Shown: positions 34,986 through 43,753 of the stretch, piece by piece
Layout of the letters: each line of letters opens with the position of its first letter
Numbering within the stretch: position 1 is the stretch's first letter
Source: Candidatus Poribacteria bacterium
Lineage (GTDB): Bacteria > Poribacteria > WGA-4E > WGA-3G
NCBI GenBank assembly: GCA_022827625.1
Contig: JAJEIE010000001.1
Location: 45,684-109,683, forward strand
Direction of reading: 5' to 3'
Length of the DNA: 64,000 nucleotides
Made by a program: the position numbers and the translations under genes
Notes under the pieces: generated by a model
Told to the model about the DNA's origin: nothing
The model's database searches: none
The model's input: only the letters and a program-made list of their open reading frames with translations

Positions 34986-35885
34986 ATGCACTCTACAACA
35001 GAACAGCGAAACCTGAATTCTACTGAGATTGACCTGAAGAAAGTCTCAGAAATCGTCCAGATTTTTCACGAAGAGGACCGAAAAGCAGTTGCAGCAGTTG
35101 CGGCAGAATCCGACGCAATTGCACACGCAATTGATTTGTGTGTTACTGCGTTTCGCGCCGGTGGCAGGCTCTTCTATATCGGCGCAGGCACGAGTGGTAG
35201 ACTTGGGGTTTTAGATGCTTCCGAATGCCCACCGACCTTTAGCACGCCCCCTGAGATGGTGCAGGGGATTATTGCGGGTGGTGATGTCGCCTTACGTCGC
35301 TCTGTGGAAGGTGAAGAAGACCGTCCTGAACGTGGCGCACAAGCCATCAGGGAACGTCAACTCACACCGCAAGATGTACTCGTCGGAATTGCAAGTAGTG
35401 GACGCACCCCTTATGTTATCGGTGGTTTGAAGGCGGCGCACGCTATTGGCGCAACGACGATATTTTTGTGTTGTGTTGAACCGCCTGAGCAACTTAAAGC
35501 GTGGGTGACGCATTTCGTTGCACCGATTGTTGGTCCCGAAATCATTACAGGTTCAACGCGTTTGAAGGCAGGGACAGCAACAAAGCTCGTCTTGAACATG
35601 CTGACGACTGTTTCTATGATAAAATTGGGCAAAGTCTATGACAATCTGATGGTAGATGTCCACGCTTCTAACACCAAGTTAATTGAACGGAGTATACGGA
35701 TTGTCCAAGCCGTCACTGGCGTTGATGCTGCGGTAGCTGAGGCAACGTTAGCACAGGCGGGTGGACAGGCAAAGTTAGCGATTGTCATGCTCTCAGAAGA
35801 ATTGAACGCTACAGACGCAGACGCGCTCTTAGAAAGACATTCCGGTTTTCTAAGAAGTATTCTTGATCAAAAAACCTGTCCTTAG
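34986..35885 (+). CDS. murQ: N-acetylmuramic acid 6-phosphate etherase
   Basis: 299 residues from ATG 34986 (AAAGGA upstream). The SIS domain signature is clear: GGRLFYIGAGTSGRLGVLDASECPPTF, VLVGIASSGRTPYVIGGL and ITGSTRLKAGTATKLVLNML, all MurQ hallmarks. E in SVEGEED matches the catalytic acid region. MurQ splits the lactyl ether of MurNAc-6-phosphate to GlcNAc-6-phosphate and lactate in cell-wall recycling. The adjacent kinase supports this role. Confidence 0.93.
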   Translation: MHSTTEQRNLNSTEIDLKKVSEIVQIFHEEDRKAVAAVAAESDAIAHAIDLCVTAFRAGGRLFYIGAGTSGRLGVLDASECPPTFSTPPEMVQGIIAGGDVALRRSVEGEEDRPERGAQAIRERQLTPQDVLVGIASSGRTPYVIGGLKAAHAIGATTIFLCCVEPPEQLKAWVTHFVAPIVGPEIITGSTRLKAGTATKLVLNMLTTVSMIKLGKVYDNLMVDVHASNTKLIERSIRIVQAVTGVDAAVAEATLAQAGGQAKLAIVMLSEELNATDADALLERHSGFLRSILDQKTCP

Positions 35886-35957
35886 TAGACGCTGTAGAGC
35901 GATGCTTGCAAGCGTATCTGGGGAGGATAAACGCGCAATTTATTTAAGGGGAACTGT

Positions 35958-36917
35958 ATGGATACGAAGGATACAAAAGTTGGGCTTGCCAAAACCGGCA
36001 GGCGACGTTCTAACGTTTTTGAGGCACTCGACAACATACGTGAGGTGCTTACACCGAAAGTCCGTGAGCAGGTGCTGTTGAAACCGAATTTTCTCTCCAG
36101 CACAAATCAACTCGCTTCGTCGCACCCAGATGCGATCCGCGGGGCACTTGATTTCCTGTTGAGTACACCGGAGCCCCCGAAAGAGGTAATTATTGCTGAG
36201 GGTGCCAATGAGAAATTTTCGGGTGAGGCGTTCCAGATTTTCGGCTATGAAGCACTCCAAGCCGAGTACGATCTTCCAATTCGACTCGTGGATTTACATC
36301 AAGAAACCGAATGGGTAGAAACGAAGGTTTTTCTTGCTGAACGCAATGAAGATACGGTGCGGATGCCGAAAATCGTACTGGATTGTCCCTGTACAATCTC
36401 TGTCGCTATTGCGAAAACGCATGATGCGGGTGTCGTGACCCTTGCGATGAAGAATATGATTATGGGCACCTTGCATAAAGAAGATCGGATTAAAATGCAC
36501 GGCTACCACAGTCATGCAGATCGTGTGCTTCCGCGCGAAGCGCAGACATTGAACATCAACCTCCTTCGCCTCTCACGCCACCTTAAGCCTGACATTGCTA
36601 TTGTTGATGGCACTGTTGGCTTACAAGGCAACGGTCCCGGCGGCACTGATTCCGTCCCGCTCGGTATCGCTGTTGTGAGTGATGATGTGTTCGCAGCGGA
36701 CGCTGTCACAACAAAGGCGATGGGATTTGAACCCTTGGAGATTGGACTTTTCCATTACGCAAACGAGATGGGCTACGGCACTGCGGATCTGGACAACATT
36801 GATGTCGTTGGACCCGCAGTTGAAACAGTCGCAACCTCGTTTAAGCCGCATGAAACCGCTGAACTTCAGTTCCAATGGCAGGAGACAAGTCCTGCAGAAT
36901 ATCTGGCGGCAGACTAA
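35958..36917 (+). CDS. DUF362 domain protein
   Basis: 319 residues. VLLKPNFLSSTNQLASSHPDAI, EVIIAEGANEKFSGEAF, AKTHDAGVVTLAMKNMIMGTL and DGTVGLQGNGPGGTDSVPL are DUF362 blocks. Relatives often add a 2[4Fe-4S] ferredoxin domain; this one lacks it. The function of the family is unsettled. The nuclease-like gene begins 13 bases downstream, so co-transcription is likely. The TTTAAGGGG segment serves as ribosome site. Confidence 0.88.
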   Translation: MDTKDTKVGLAKTGRRRSNVFEALDNIREVLTPKVREQVLLKPNFLSSTNQLASSHPDAIRGALDFLLSTPEPPKEVIIAEGANEKFSGEAFQIFGYEALQAEYDLPIRLVDLHQETEWVETKVFLAERNEDTVRMPKIVLDCPCTISVAIAKTHDAGVVTLAMKNMIMGTLHKEDRIKMHGYHSHADRVLPREAQTLNINLLRLSRHLKPDIAIVDGTVGLQGNGPGGTDSVPLGIAVVSDDVFAADAVTTKAMGFEPLEIGLFHYANEMGYGTADLDNIDVVGPAVETVATSFKPHETAELQFQWQETSPAEYLAAD

Positions 36918-36930
36918 CAAAGGGAGAACT

Positions 36931-37800
36931 ATGAAACGCTTCTATAATATTCTGATTCTGTTTTCGATTTTCCTCACCACACCAGCATGGGCATGGTGGG
37001 GCGGTGGACACGATATCCTCACACAGGCAGCTGTAAAAGCACTACCAGAGGAGATGCCTGAATTCTTTCGATCCGCCGAGAAAATGGTTGCTCACTGCGT
37101 CTACGATCCAGATATATCAAAAGAACGCGGCACACCGCATGCGCGACAGGCTGAATACGGGGAACACTATGTTGATATAGAATTGTTCGGAGAGCACCCG
37201 ATTCCAGAGGGACGCGAGGCGCATATCAAGTTGTGTGCAGAATTAGGGCTTGCGCCACGAACGGTCGGCACCCTGCCTTATGCCTTGGCAGAATGGACGG
37301 AACGACTCGCCGTTGCTTTCGCAGAGTATCGCAAATGGCCCGACAATCCGATGATTCAAAACAAATGTTTCCTCTATGCCGGATTCCTTTCACACTACGC
37401 ACAGGATATGTGTCAACCCTTACACCTAACTATCCATTTTGATGGCATTGTTCAAGAGGATGGTTCAAAGCTGCATAGGGGGATCCATGAGAAGGTCGAT
37501 TCGGCAGTTGAAATCTTGAAGCTGGATCCCACAGCGTTGGCGAAAGCACAGCAGGTTGAAGCTGTTGGGGACTTAATGCCAGCGATAATAAAACAGATTA
37601 AAGCAGGACACGGTTTGGTGGATAGCGTCTACGCACTTGCGGAAGACTATCAAGACCTGAAAAACCCATCACCTGCGTTGGTTGATTTCACAAATGATCG
37701 GGCGCGTGAATCTGTACGTTGGACCGCATCGCTCTATTTAACGGCGTGGAAACTTTCTGAGGACATTAAGCTCCCAGGTTGGCTTGACCGCGCACAATAA
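36931..37800 (+). CDS. Secreted zinc-dependent S1/P1 nuclease or phospholipase C-like protein
   Basis: 289 residues from ATG 36931 (AGGGAG upstream). Signal peptide to about residue 21, leaving a mature N-terminus WWGGGHD. In the S1/P1 and zinc phospholipase C group an N-terminal Trp and the following His bind zinc. LSHYAQDMCQPLHLTIHFDG has the expected His and Asp ligands, and LHRGIHEKVDS adds more. It acts outside the cytoplasm on nucleic acid or phospholipid phosphodiesters. Which substrate cannot be decided from sequence. Confidence 0.85.
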   Translation: MKRFYNILILFSIFLTTPAWAWWGGGHDILTQAAVKALPEEMPEFFRSAEKMVAHCVYDPDISKERGTPHARQAEYGEHYVDIELFGEHPIPEGREAHIKLCAELGLAPRTVGTLPYALAEWTERLAVAFAEYRKWPDNPMIQNKCFLYAGFLSHYAQDMCQPLHLTIHFDGIVQEDGSKLHRGIHEKVDSAVEILKLDPTALAKAQQVEAVGDLMPAIIKQIKAGHGLVDSVYALAEDYQDLKNPSPALVDFTNDRARESVRWTASLYLTAWKLSEDIKLPGWLDRAQ

Positions 37801-37836
37801 TGATTAAAATATGTCAGAAGAAAAGGAGAAATAACT

Positions 37837-39225
37837 TTGTTACAACAGTGGAAACCTGATCCGACTTTTTATCCATCACCTAAAATGGCGATTGAAGCAC
37901 CTGTTGAAGAACTCGCTTATGTTGCTGCACCTCGGGATGACGGTAAACCTGACGCTATGTGCGTTGTTGACCTGAACGAAGCATCTGGGACCTATGGACA
38001 GATTGTCAATAAATTAGAGCTCGGGGTTCGTGACGAAATCCACCACTTTGGTTGGAACGCGTGTAGCGCGGCACTCTGTCCCTATGCGCCGCACCCTTAC
38101 GTAGAACGCCGCTATCTCGTGGTCCCAGCACTCCGGGGTTCTCATATCTATATCCTTGATGTGAAAGAGGATCCGAAGTCTCCGAAACTTATTAAAACTT
38201 TGACGGCTGATGAGGTTGAAGACCGATCGGGATATACGCGTCCGCATACGGTACATTGTGGACCCGAAGGTATCTACATCAGTGCCCTCGCTTCGGCAGG
38301 CTCTGAAGAGGGACCTGGCGGTATTTTCCTCATGGATCACTACAACTTCAATATCCTCGGACAGTGGGAAGTCGAACGCGGTTCTCAATCCCTCTCTTAC
38401 GATTTCTGGTGGCACTTGGGTTATGACATCGCTGTTACCAGTGAGTGGGGATACCCTGGGATGATTGAAAATGGGGTGAGCCTTGAAGATTTAGGGGCGC
38501 GTAAGTTCGGACATAAAATCCATATTTGGGATATTCGACACCGGAAGAACATCCAGACCTTGGATTTAGGCGATGACTATCAGATGATTTTGGAGTTACG
38601 CCCCGCACACGACCCGACCAAAGCCTATGGGTTTGTCAATGCCGTGCTGAATATGAACGACCTCTCCAGCTCTATTTGGACGTGGTACAAAGATGGCGAC
38701 GATTGGGGCATTCAGAAGATTATTGATATTCCGGCACAGGCACCTGAGAATCCAGATGACTTGCCGCCTGCCCTGAAAGATATTGGTATGATACCGCCGC
38801 TGGTTACCGACCATATTCTTTCGTTAGATGACCGCTTCCTGTATGTCTCCTGTTGGGGAACTGGCGAGTTGCTGCAATACGATGTATCTGATCCGTTCAA
38901 CCCGAAGCATACCGGAACCCTCAAAATAGGTGGTATTACAAAATCGCATCCGCATCCGGCTGCTGGACCCGTCAGCGGTGGTCCGCAGATGGTTGAATTG
39001 AGCCGCGATGGCAAACGCCTCTATTTCACGAATTCTCTCTATGTCGCCTGGGATAATCAGTTTTATCCAGATGGCGCGAACGGGTGGATGGTGAAAGCGG
39101 ATATCAATCCGGACGGTGGACTCGAATTGGATCCTAACTTCTTCGTAGGTTTCGGTGACAGTCGCGCCCATCAGATTCGCTTGCAAGGTGGGGATAGCTC
39201 ATCGGATACTTTTTGCTATTCGTAA
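37837..39225 (+). CDS. SBP56-family selenium-binding protein / methanethiol oxidase-like
   Basis: 462 residues starting at TTG 37837, supported by AAGGAG 8 bases upstream and the fit of the N-terminus to the family (WKPDPTFYPSPKMAIEAP). Blocks HHFGWNACSAALCPYA, RPHTVHCGPEGIYISALA, GIFLMDHYNF and HPHPAAGPVSGGPQMVELS are SBP56 blades. The family Cys-Ser-Ser-Cys is here C-S-A-A-L-C, a two-residue larger spacing. Members oxidise methanethiol to formaldehyde, H2S and H2O2 in bacteria, or bind selenium. Propeller fold; no signal peptide. Confidence 0.9.
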   Translation: MLQQWKPDPTFYPSPKMAIEAPVEELAYVAAPRDDGKPDAMCVVDLNEASGTYGQIVNKLELGVRDEIHHFGWNACSAALCPYAPHPYVERRYLVVPALRGSHIYILDVKEDPKSPKLIKTLTADEVEDRSGYTRPHTVHCGPEGIYISALASAGSEEGPGGIFLMDHYNFNILGQWEVERGSQSLSYDFWWHLGYDIAVTSEWGYPGMIENGVSLEDLGARKFGHKIHIWDIRHRKNIQTLDLGDDYQMILELRPAHDPTKAYGFVNAVLNMNDLSSSIWTWYKDGDDWGIQKIIDIPAQAPENPDDLPPALKDIGMIPPLVTDHILSLDDRFLYVSCWGTGELLQYDVSDPFNPKHTGTLKIGGITKSHPHPAAGPVSGGPQMVELSRDGKRLYFTNSLYVAWDNQFYPDGANGWMVKADINPDGGLELDPNFFVGFGDSRAHQIRLQGGDSSSDTFCYS

Positions 39226-39373
39226 GAATTAGTGGTATTCCCTAACAGGTATGCTGCTGGCGTGATTTTCAACCTCACTTTCAAAGCGCGCATGCCATTA
39301 CTATACTGTTCTTGAAGAGGGTGCGTAAGTTTACTTGCGGCACCCTCATATTATCGGTGGAAAGATATTTTTT

Positions 39374-40024
39374 ATGGATACTGTTTCATGGATAGGCTAC
39401 ATCAGCCTCGGCGTATTTCACGGTATTAATCCGGGGATGGGATGGCTTTTTGCGGTTGCACTCGGCATGCAGGAGAAACGGAGAAGCGCGGTTATCGGTG
39501 CCCTCTTTCCAATGGCACTCGGACACGCGATTTCGATCGGGGTCGTGGTGCTGGTGATCGTTTTGGCACAACAGCAGATCTCAACGAATGTGTTGGGCAT
39601 CGCCTGTGCGGTTGTTCTGTTCGGTTTCGGGCTATATAAGCTATTCCGGGCAAGGCATCCGAAGTGGGTGGGAATGCGCGTTAATTTCAAGGACTTAACG
39701 ATCTGGTCTTTCCTGATGGCTTCGGCGCATGGCGCGGGTTTGATGCTCGCACCGCTTTTGTTACGGATGCCTGCAGGAGGACATTCTGGACATACCCACC
39801 ACGCATCGGCGAGTATGACAGATAGTGCTGCGGTGTTATTGTCTGCTGTCGGCGTGCATACCCTCAGTTTTTTTGTTGTGACCGGAATTGTGGCGGTTGT
39901 TGTTTACGAGGTGGTAGGATTGGCGCTGCTCCGCAAGGCGTGGTTTAATCTGGATATGTTGTGGTCTATCGCTTTGATGATTGCCGGTATTGTCACGGCG
40001 GGCATGGTTTTCTGGGGGCATTAA
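39374..40024 (+). CDS. Polytopic membrane protein, possible metal transporter
   Basis: 216 residues from ATG 39374. About six transmembrane helices, with a paired motif GVFHGINPGMGW in the first and SAHGAGLM in the fourth, each with His near Gly. A His-rich loop follows (GHSGHTHHAS). This layout recalls nickel or cobalt exporters and UreH/HupE-like or LysE-like permeases, but I cannot assign a family. It stands alone. Confidence 0.72.
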   Translation: MDTVSWIGYISLGVFHGINPGMGWLFAVALGMQEKRRSAVIGALFPMALGHAISIGVVVLVIVLAQQQISTNVLGIACAVVLFGFGLYKLFRARHPKWVGMRVNFKDLTIWSFLMASAHGAGLMLAPLLLRMPAGGHSGHTHHASASMTDSAAVLLSAVGVHTLSFFVVTGIVAVVVYEVVGLALLRKAWFNLDMLWSIALMIAGIVTAGMVFWGH

Positions 40025-40030
40025 TATGTT

Positions 40031-40234
40031 TCAATTCGCTTCTAACTTTCTCTCAAAAATCACGATCACTCTGGTACCCTCTCCGATACTGATGGGCTGA
40101 ACAATTTCGGAGAGGCGCCAACCTTCTCTGCCTTCACGATTCAGCGTTCTTTCAAGGTCAGGAATCGACCGGGAAACGAAGCCTAATCCTTTCTGTTTCA
40201 GTGTGACGGTTTTGTATTCATATTTTGTCATCAT
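40031..40234 (-). CDS. DUF4177 protein
   Basis: 67 residues. YEYKTVTLKQKG leads to LERTLNREGREGWRLSEIVQP and VIVIFERKL, the typical DUF4177 beta-alpha-beta layout. The ORF start overlaps the stop of the nucleotidyltransferase gene by 4 bases (ATGA), so it is co-translated with it. Function unknown. Confidence 0.78.
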   Translation of the reverse strand: MMTKYEYKTVTLKQKGLGFVSRSIPDLERTLNREGREGWRLSEIVQPISIGEGTRVIVIFERKLEAN

Positions 40235-40764
40235 TCTTTTCCAATCTGCTCAGGGAGCAACGCAACCTCGAATTTTTCCTGTAAGGCGCGCATATCAGCG
40301 AAATCTGTATCTTGTAACGTGTATCCAGCGTGCGAACGGACTTGGTAATCTGCTGAAAGGCATCGTACCTCCCGTTCTCCAATGTAACCTACAGCGTTTA
40401 ATTCCGATTCAGAAATAATCCAGTCAATCTCCCGCGGTCTATAGACTGCGCCGCCATCTTCGGTGAGTTCAACCACATGAAAGTCAATCGTTCCGTGTGT
40501 TTGATGCCCCATTACAAAGTTTCGATCTGTGCGATCATCTGTAGGGATGTCAACGAACCCACGCGCGAAGAGTGCCTCGGTTAAGATTGCTGAATCTTCC
40601 CATGGGATGATAATGTCCAAATCTTGGTGTTCCCGCGTCTGTTCACCTAATAAGGCATCAACTCCCCAGCCACCATCAATCCAGACTTTTATGCCCAGTT
40701 CGTCGAACAGATTGAGGAACCAGTGGACATGGCTGATAGTCATAAGCAGATTTTCATCATTCAT
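40231..40764 (-). CDS. Nucleotidyltransferase of lincosamide (LinA/Lnu) type
   Basis: 177 residues. GIKVWIDGGWGVDALLGEQT then REHQDLDIIIP (24-54) is the classic nucleotidyltransferase block of lincosamide O-nucleotidyltransferases, with the acidic pair D48 and D50. GTIDFHVVEL supplies the third acid. Characterised relatives adenylate lincomycin or clindamycin, but many homologues act on other small molecules. It overlaps the DUF4177 gene and lies in an accessory cluster. Resistance function is not proven. Confidence 0.82.
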   Translation of the reverse strand: MNDENLLMTISHVHWFLNLFDELGIKVWIDGGWGVDALLGEQTREHQDLDIIIPWEDSAILTEALFARGFVDIPTDDRTDRNFVMGHQTHGTIDFHVVELTEDGGAVYRPREIDWIISESELNAVGYIGEREVRCLSADYQVRSHAGYTLQDTDFADMRALQEKFEVALLPEQIGKE

Positions 40765-40820
40765 AGGTTTAATCCTCTATGAATAGCGTAGGTTTCTCTA
40801 TCGGATCTTAGTAGATTCTG

Positions 40821-41525
40821 CTACGGTGTCCAATTTGGTGAACGGTCTATTCCTAACTTTTTGAAAACCTTTTCCATTGGAATCAATTTAGCCGTTCCCG
40901 CTTCGTAATCGGCTACGCGCCGATCCAACTCCTCTGCGAATTCAGATCGCATCTCTAACCCTTCGTCCGGATCATAGTGATAATCTTCCAGGGCGAGTTC
41001 TAAGAGTTCATAACCCACGAAAAGCGCTCGAAAGGCAGCATCCAATTGTGCTGTGGAAGCGTCTTGTTCAAGCAACGCTGCAAGTCGTTCACGTGAAACA
41101 AAAATATCTTGGGTGACGATCAGGCGTAACAGTTCGCGAAATTCAGCAGGCGGCAACTCAACAATTTTCTTGCTCGGCATGGGGTCGCTATCTAAGTAGA
41201 TGCCCATCCGCCTGAAGATGCGCTGTTCAAGCGTTGTTTTGCGATTGGCAAGGATATATTCGCGTTGTCGTTTGAGTTTTTTGGCAAGTGGCGTGTACGG
41301 GTCGTCTAATCCATTGAGGGGATCTTCTTCGTATGCTTCAAACCAAAACCCCAAATCTTCAGTGTCGCCGTGGAAATGAAAGAATTCTGCTTCCAACGCT
41401 TCTTGGGGACTATTTTTCGCCAAGAGTGCAGCGAGCCGTTCTCGTGATTTGAAGAGTTCCTCATTGACGAGGGTATGTAACAACTCTCGGAATTCAGTCG
41501 GGTTCATTTCCGTAATTTTTTTCAT
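40821..41525 (-). CDS. Internally duplicated acidic protein of unknown function
   Basis: 234 residues from ATG 41525, which overlaps the stop of the DUF4268 gene by 4 bases and has AAGGAG 6 bases upstream. The protein is two copies of one ~105-residue unit (about 8-113 and 124-228): each starts P.EFRELL, continues SRERLAALL, has an acidic middle (YEEDPLNGL, YHYDPDEGL) and ends in F..[ML]GI. No known family recognised. Tight coupling to a nuclease-like gene suggests a joint function. Confidence 0.75.
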   Translation of the reverse strand: MKKITEMNPTEFRELLHTLVNEELFKSRERLAALLAKNSPQEALEAEFFHFHGDTEDLGFWFEAYEEDPLNGLDDPYTPLAKKLKRQREYILANRKTTLEQRIFRRMGIYLDSDPMPSKKIVELPPAEFRELLRLIVTQDIFVSRERLAALLEQDASTAQLDAAFRALFVGYELLELALEDYHYDPDEGLEMRSEFAEELDRRVADYEAGTAKLIPMEKVFKKLGIDRSPNWTP

Positions 41526-42487
41526 GATGTCTCCTTCTCGCCGGGATTGAGTGTCTTCAAAACCTTCTCTATTTCTGGCTGAAATACCTCCTTCAGTTTG
41601 AGCAGGTTCTTGATGTGCCATTCTCTGATCTCTTCTAACTCACTGTCAATTGACTCAATATCTGCGTCACGATGGACAAAGATGAATGTTTCCTGTTTTT
41701 CAGCGTTGCGTTCCCACTCAAGTGAACTACCAAAATTGGAGGTAATTTCTACTTTTCGCTCTTCCAGTGCCTCAAAGAGTTTCATTCTATTTTTGCGTGA
41801 GATGCTTACCAATGCCCTTACCTTGCTGCCTTGCGTAAACCATGCCCCATAGTTAATCCCTCCAAAACCTGATGGAAAGTAGTACCAATTTTGTGGTAAG
41901 CCAACTTTTGCCCCAGTAAACTTGTGATTTTCTCTGAGTTCGTCAATAAGTCCCTGAAAATAATATTTATACTTCTTCTGTTTCGGTGATAGGTTCGTTG
42001 AAGTTTCCTGCTTTTTGGACTTTTGCCATTCATTTGGAGAAACAACCAATTTAAAATTAAGAGCAGGATTTGAATCGTCAATTTGTAGAACTTCCGCGAC
42101 AATAGCAAAAAACTGTGTTTCGGTGTCTGTTCTCTGATTTAACCATTCCATCGCTTGGCGGTGTTCATCTCTAACCTCTTCCGATATCCAGACCACTATT
42201 GAAGCGTCGAAACCGGCAGCATAAGTGAGAAGTTTGCCGAGATGATCATGATCAGTTCGATTAAACTGATTTTCAATAACAACCGTTTTTGAACTTCCTA
42301 AGTCTCGTGCAAGAAGATCAAGGGAAAAATCCCCGACAGATGCTTCTCGGTCTACGATTTCAATATCCATTCCGAGAGCATTACCTAATGTTTGAACGTT
42401 TTCTACCAGCCACGGCGTGAATTCGTGTGCTTCATGGTTCCATGTTTCACTCAGTGGAATTCTTTTCAATTCGCTAAATTTAAGCAT
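41522..42487 (-). CDS. DUF4268 protein with PD-(D/E)xK-like N-terminal domain
   Basis: 321 residues from ATG 42487 (AGAGGAAA upstream). The N-terminal half is nuclease-like: VGDFSLDLLARDL (52-63), then VVIENQFNRTDHDHLGKLL (69-87), giving D57 and E72-x-Q74, a variant of the PD-(D/E)xK site. The C-terminal DUF4268 domain begins at QKKYKYYFQGLIDELRE and contains GINYGAWFTQG and REWHIKNLLKLKEVF. Such proteins occur in defence and restriction contexts. It overlaps the duplicated-protein gene, which suggests one operon. Confidence 0.82.
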   Translation of the reverse strand: MLKFSELKRIPLSETWNHEAHEFTPWLVENVQTLGNALGMDIEIVDREASVGDFSLDLLARDLGSSKTVVIENQFNRTDHDHLGKLLTYAAGFDASIVVWISEEVRDEHRQAMEWLNQRTDTETQFFAIVAEVLQIDDSNPALNFKLVVSPNEWQKSKKQETSTNLSPKQKKYKYYFQGLIDELRENHKFTGAKVGLPQNWYYFPSGFGGINYGAWFTQGSKVRALVSISRKNRMKLFEALEERKVEITSNFGSSLEWERNAEKQETFIFVHRDADIESIDSELEEIREWHIKNLLKLKEVFQPEIEKVLKTLNPGEKETS

Positions 42488-42511
42488 TGAGTAGGTTTCC
42501 TCTTTCAACTC

Positions 42512-42789
42512 TCACGTAATAGACTCAATCTGTTGGAGATGTTCAGCTAACCACAAATTGACTAAGGTTTCGGGTAGAACACCGCGCTTTCGTGCCTGTT
42601 TTTCAATCTTTTCATATATCTCTGGCGTGAGCGTTACACGGCACCTCTGCTGCATCCGTACCTCAAAATCAACTTCGTGCGTTTCATCCCAATAGTCAGC
42701 CAAGCTGTGGTATCCCAGAAATCAGCTATTTCTTCTAAGGTTCGTGCTTTGGATATGCTGGTGCCTTGTTCATCTTTATTTCCTTTCAT
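42512..42789 (-). pseudogene. CopG-family antitoxin-like gene interrupted by a one-base frameshift
   Basis: From ATG 42789 (AGGAG upstream) the frame reads to EEIADFWDT, then leaves the conserved frame. A second frame continues with LADYWDETHEVDFEV and ends in the ribbon-helix-helix segment VTLTPEIYEKIEKQA. Adding one G to the GG at 42709-42710 (plus strand) joins both as DTHSLADYWDE, the normal CopG-like antitoxin consensus. So the gene is frameshifted, or the sequence has an error. No BrnT-like or RelE-like toxin lies next to it; the DUF4268 gene follows directly. Confidence 0.78.
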
Positions 42790-42906
42790 GTCTTCTTTTC
42801 TCCTTTTGAATTTAACCACATCCCTTCAACAATATAGCATGTGAAGTATCCCTCACGGACGAAACAAAGAACATTTCTAAAACTTCAAGTTATATTTCGT
42901 TTCTTA

Positions 42907-43470
42907 TCAAAGCACCTTCAATACAGCCTCATATTCGTCTCTTACCAGTTCTTGAACGTCCTCTCGTAGTTTTCGCCAGCTCCGTTGTAGCTTTGCCTTG
43001 ACCCACGCGCTACCTTCATCAACTCCCATTCCGTGATGAACATAAGCCAGGTATAGCAGCGAAGGAACACCTTCAATATGGGACATAGCATCAACATTCG
43101 CAAGACATTCCCCCTCCGCACTTCGATGCGCTACCGTTACACTCGCTCGGTGTGTCGCGATAGCCTCTTTGACAGCCTCTATTTTTTCTGCCGGATAGCC
43201 GAACCGCTTTAGAAGTTTCTCCGCTTCAATCGGACCGTGAATATGGTGATCGGCGTAGAGCGCCTCGTCTTTTATGCTGGCATAGTCGTGAAGTAACGCC
43301 GCAAATTCTACAATTTCGGGATCGGCATCAAAGCGTGGGGCGAGTTGTTTTGCGTTTTCAACGACCTTCAGGATGTGATGGGTCCAAATATCGTACCCGA
43401 AGATGTTGGTATCGGCGGCACATGCTTGTTCAACAACCTTGGCAATTTTATTTTTTATCGTTTCAGTCAT
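42907..43470 (-). CDS. HD-domain phosphohydrolase
   Basis: 187 residues from ATG 43470. YDIWTHHILKVV (26-37) is followed by AALLHDYASIKDE (58-70, H61-D62) and HHIHGPIEAEKLL, the HD metal-ligand series. EAIATHRASV adds a late His. HD hydrolases cleave phosphates of nucleotides or small metabolites. It stands first in the minus-strand run ending at 40031 but is 118 bases away from the next gene. Confidence 0.87.
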   Translation of the reverse strand: MTETIKNKIAKVVEQACAADTNIFGYDIWTHHILKVVENAKQLAPRFDADPEIVEFAALLHDYASIKDEALYADHHIHGPIEAEKLLKRFGYPAEKIEAVKEAIATHRASVTVAHRSAEGECLANVDAMSHIEGVPSLLYLAYVHHGMGVDEGSAWVKAKLQRSWRKLREDVQELVRDEYEAVLKVL

Positions 43471-43618
43471 ACAGGTCTTTTCCTTCTTTAACATCTCTTT
43501 ATGTATGAAAATTTATGGGTATGAAGTATACCATAAATCTTAAACTGAAGCAAAAGAAAATGGCGTTGGATAATCAACTATCTGGTGGGGTCGCTTTTGT
43601 CCATCCTAAACCGAAAAT

Positions 43619-43647
43619 TTGCGATTTTTCTACATCTGTGCTATAAT
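43619..43647 (+). promoter_or_regulatory. Candidate sigma-70 promoter for the DUF4432 gene
   Basis: TTGCGA, 17 bases, TATAAT. The -10 is perfect and the -35 matches 4 of 6. It implies a leader of about 100 nucleotides before the TTG start at 43754 and argues against the longer frame that begins inside the -35 box. Confidence 0.6.
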
Positions 43648-43753
43648 TTCTGTTCAGCATACAGAAAATTTTGATTCGACTTCTCAATATGGGTTTAAAA
43701 GGAACGCCCTAACATCAAAACACTCACACTGGACCAAAAAGGAGAATCTTAAC

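Noticed and set aside
40231..40764. Antibiotic resistance gene call for the nucleotidyltransferase
   Set aside because: Only the general nucleotidyltransferase block is seen; many homologues do not act on lincosamides, so no resistance claim is made.
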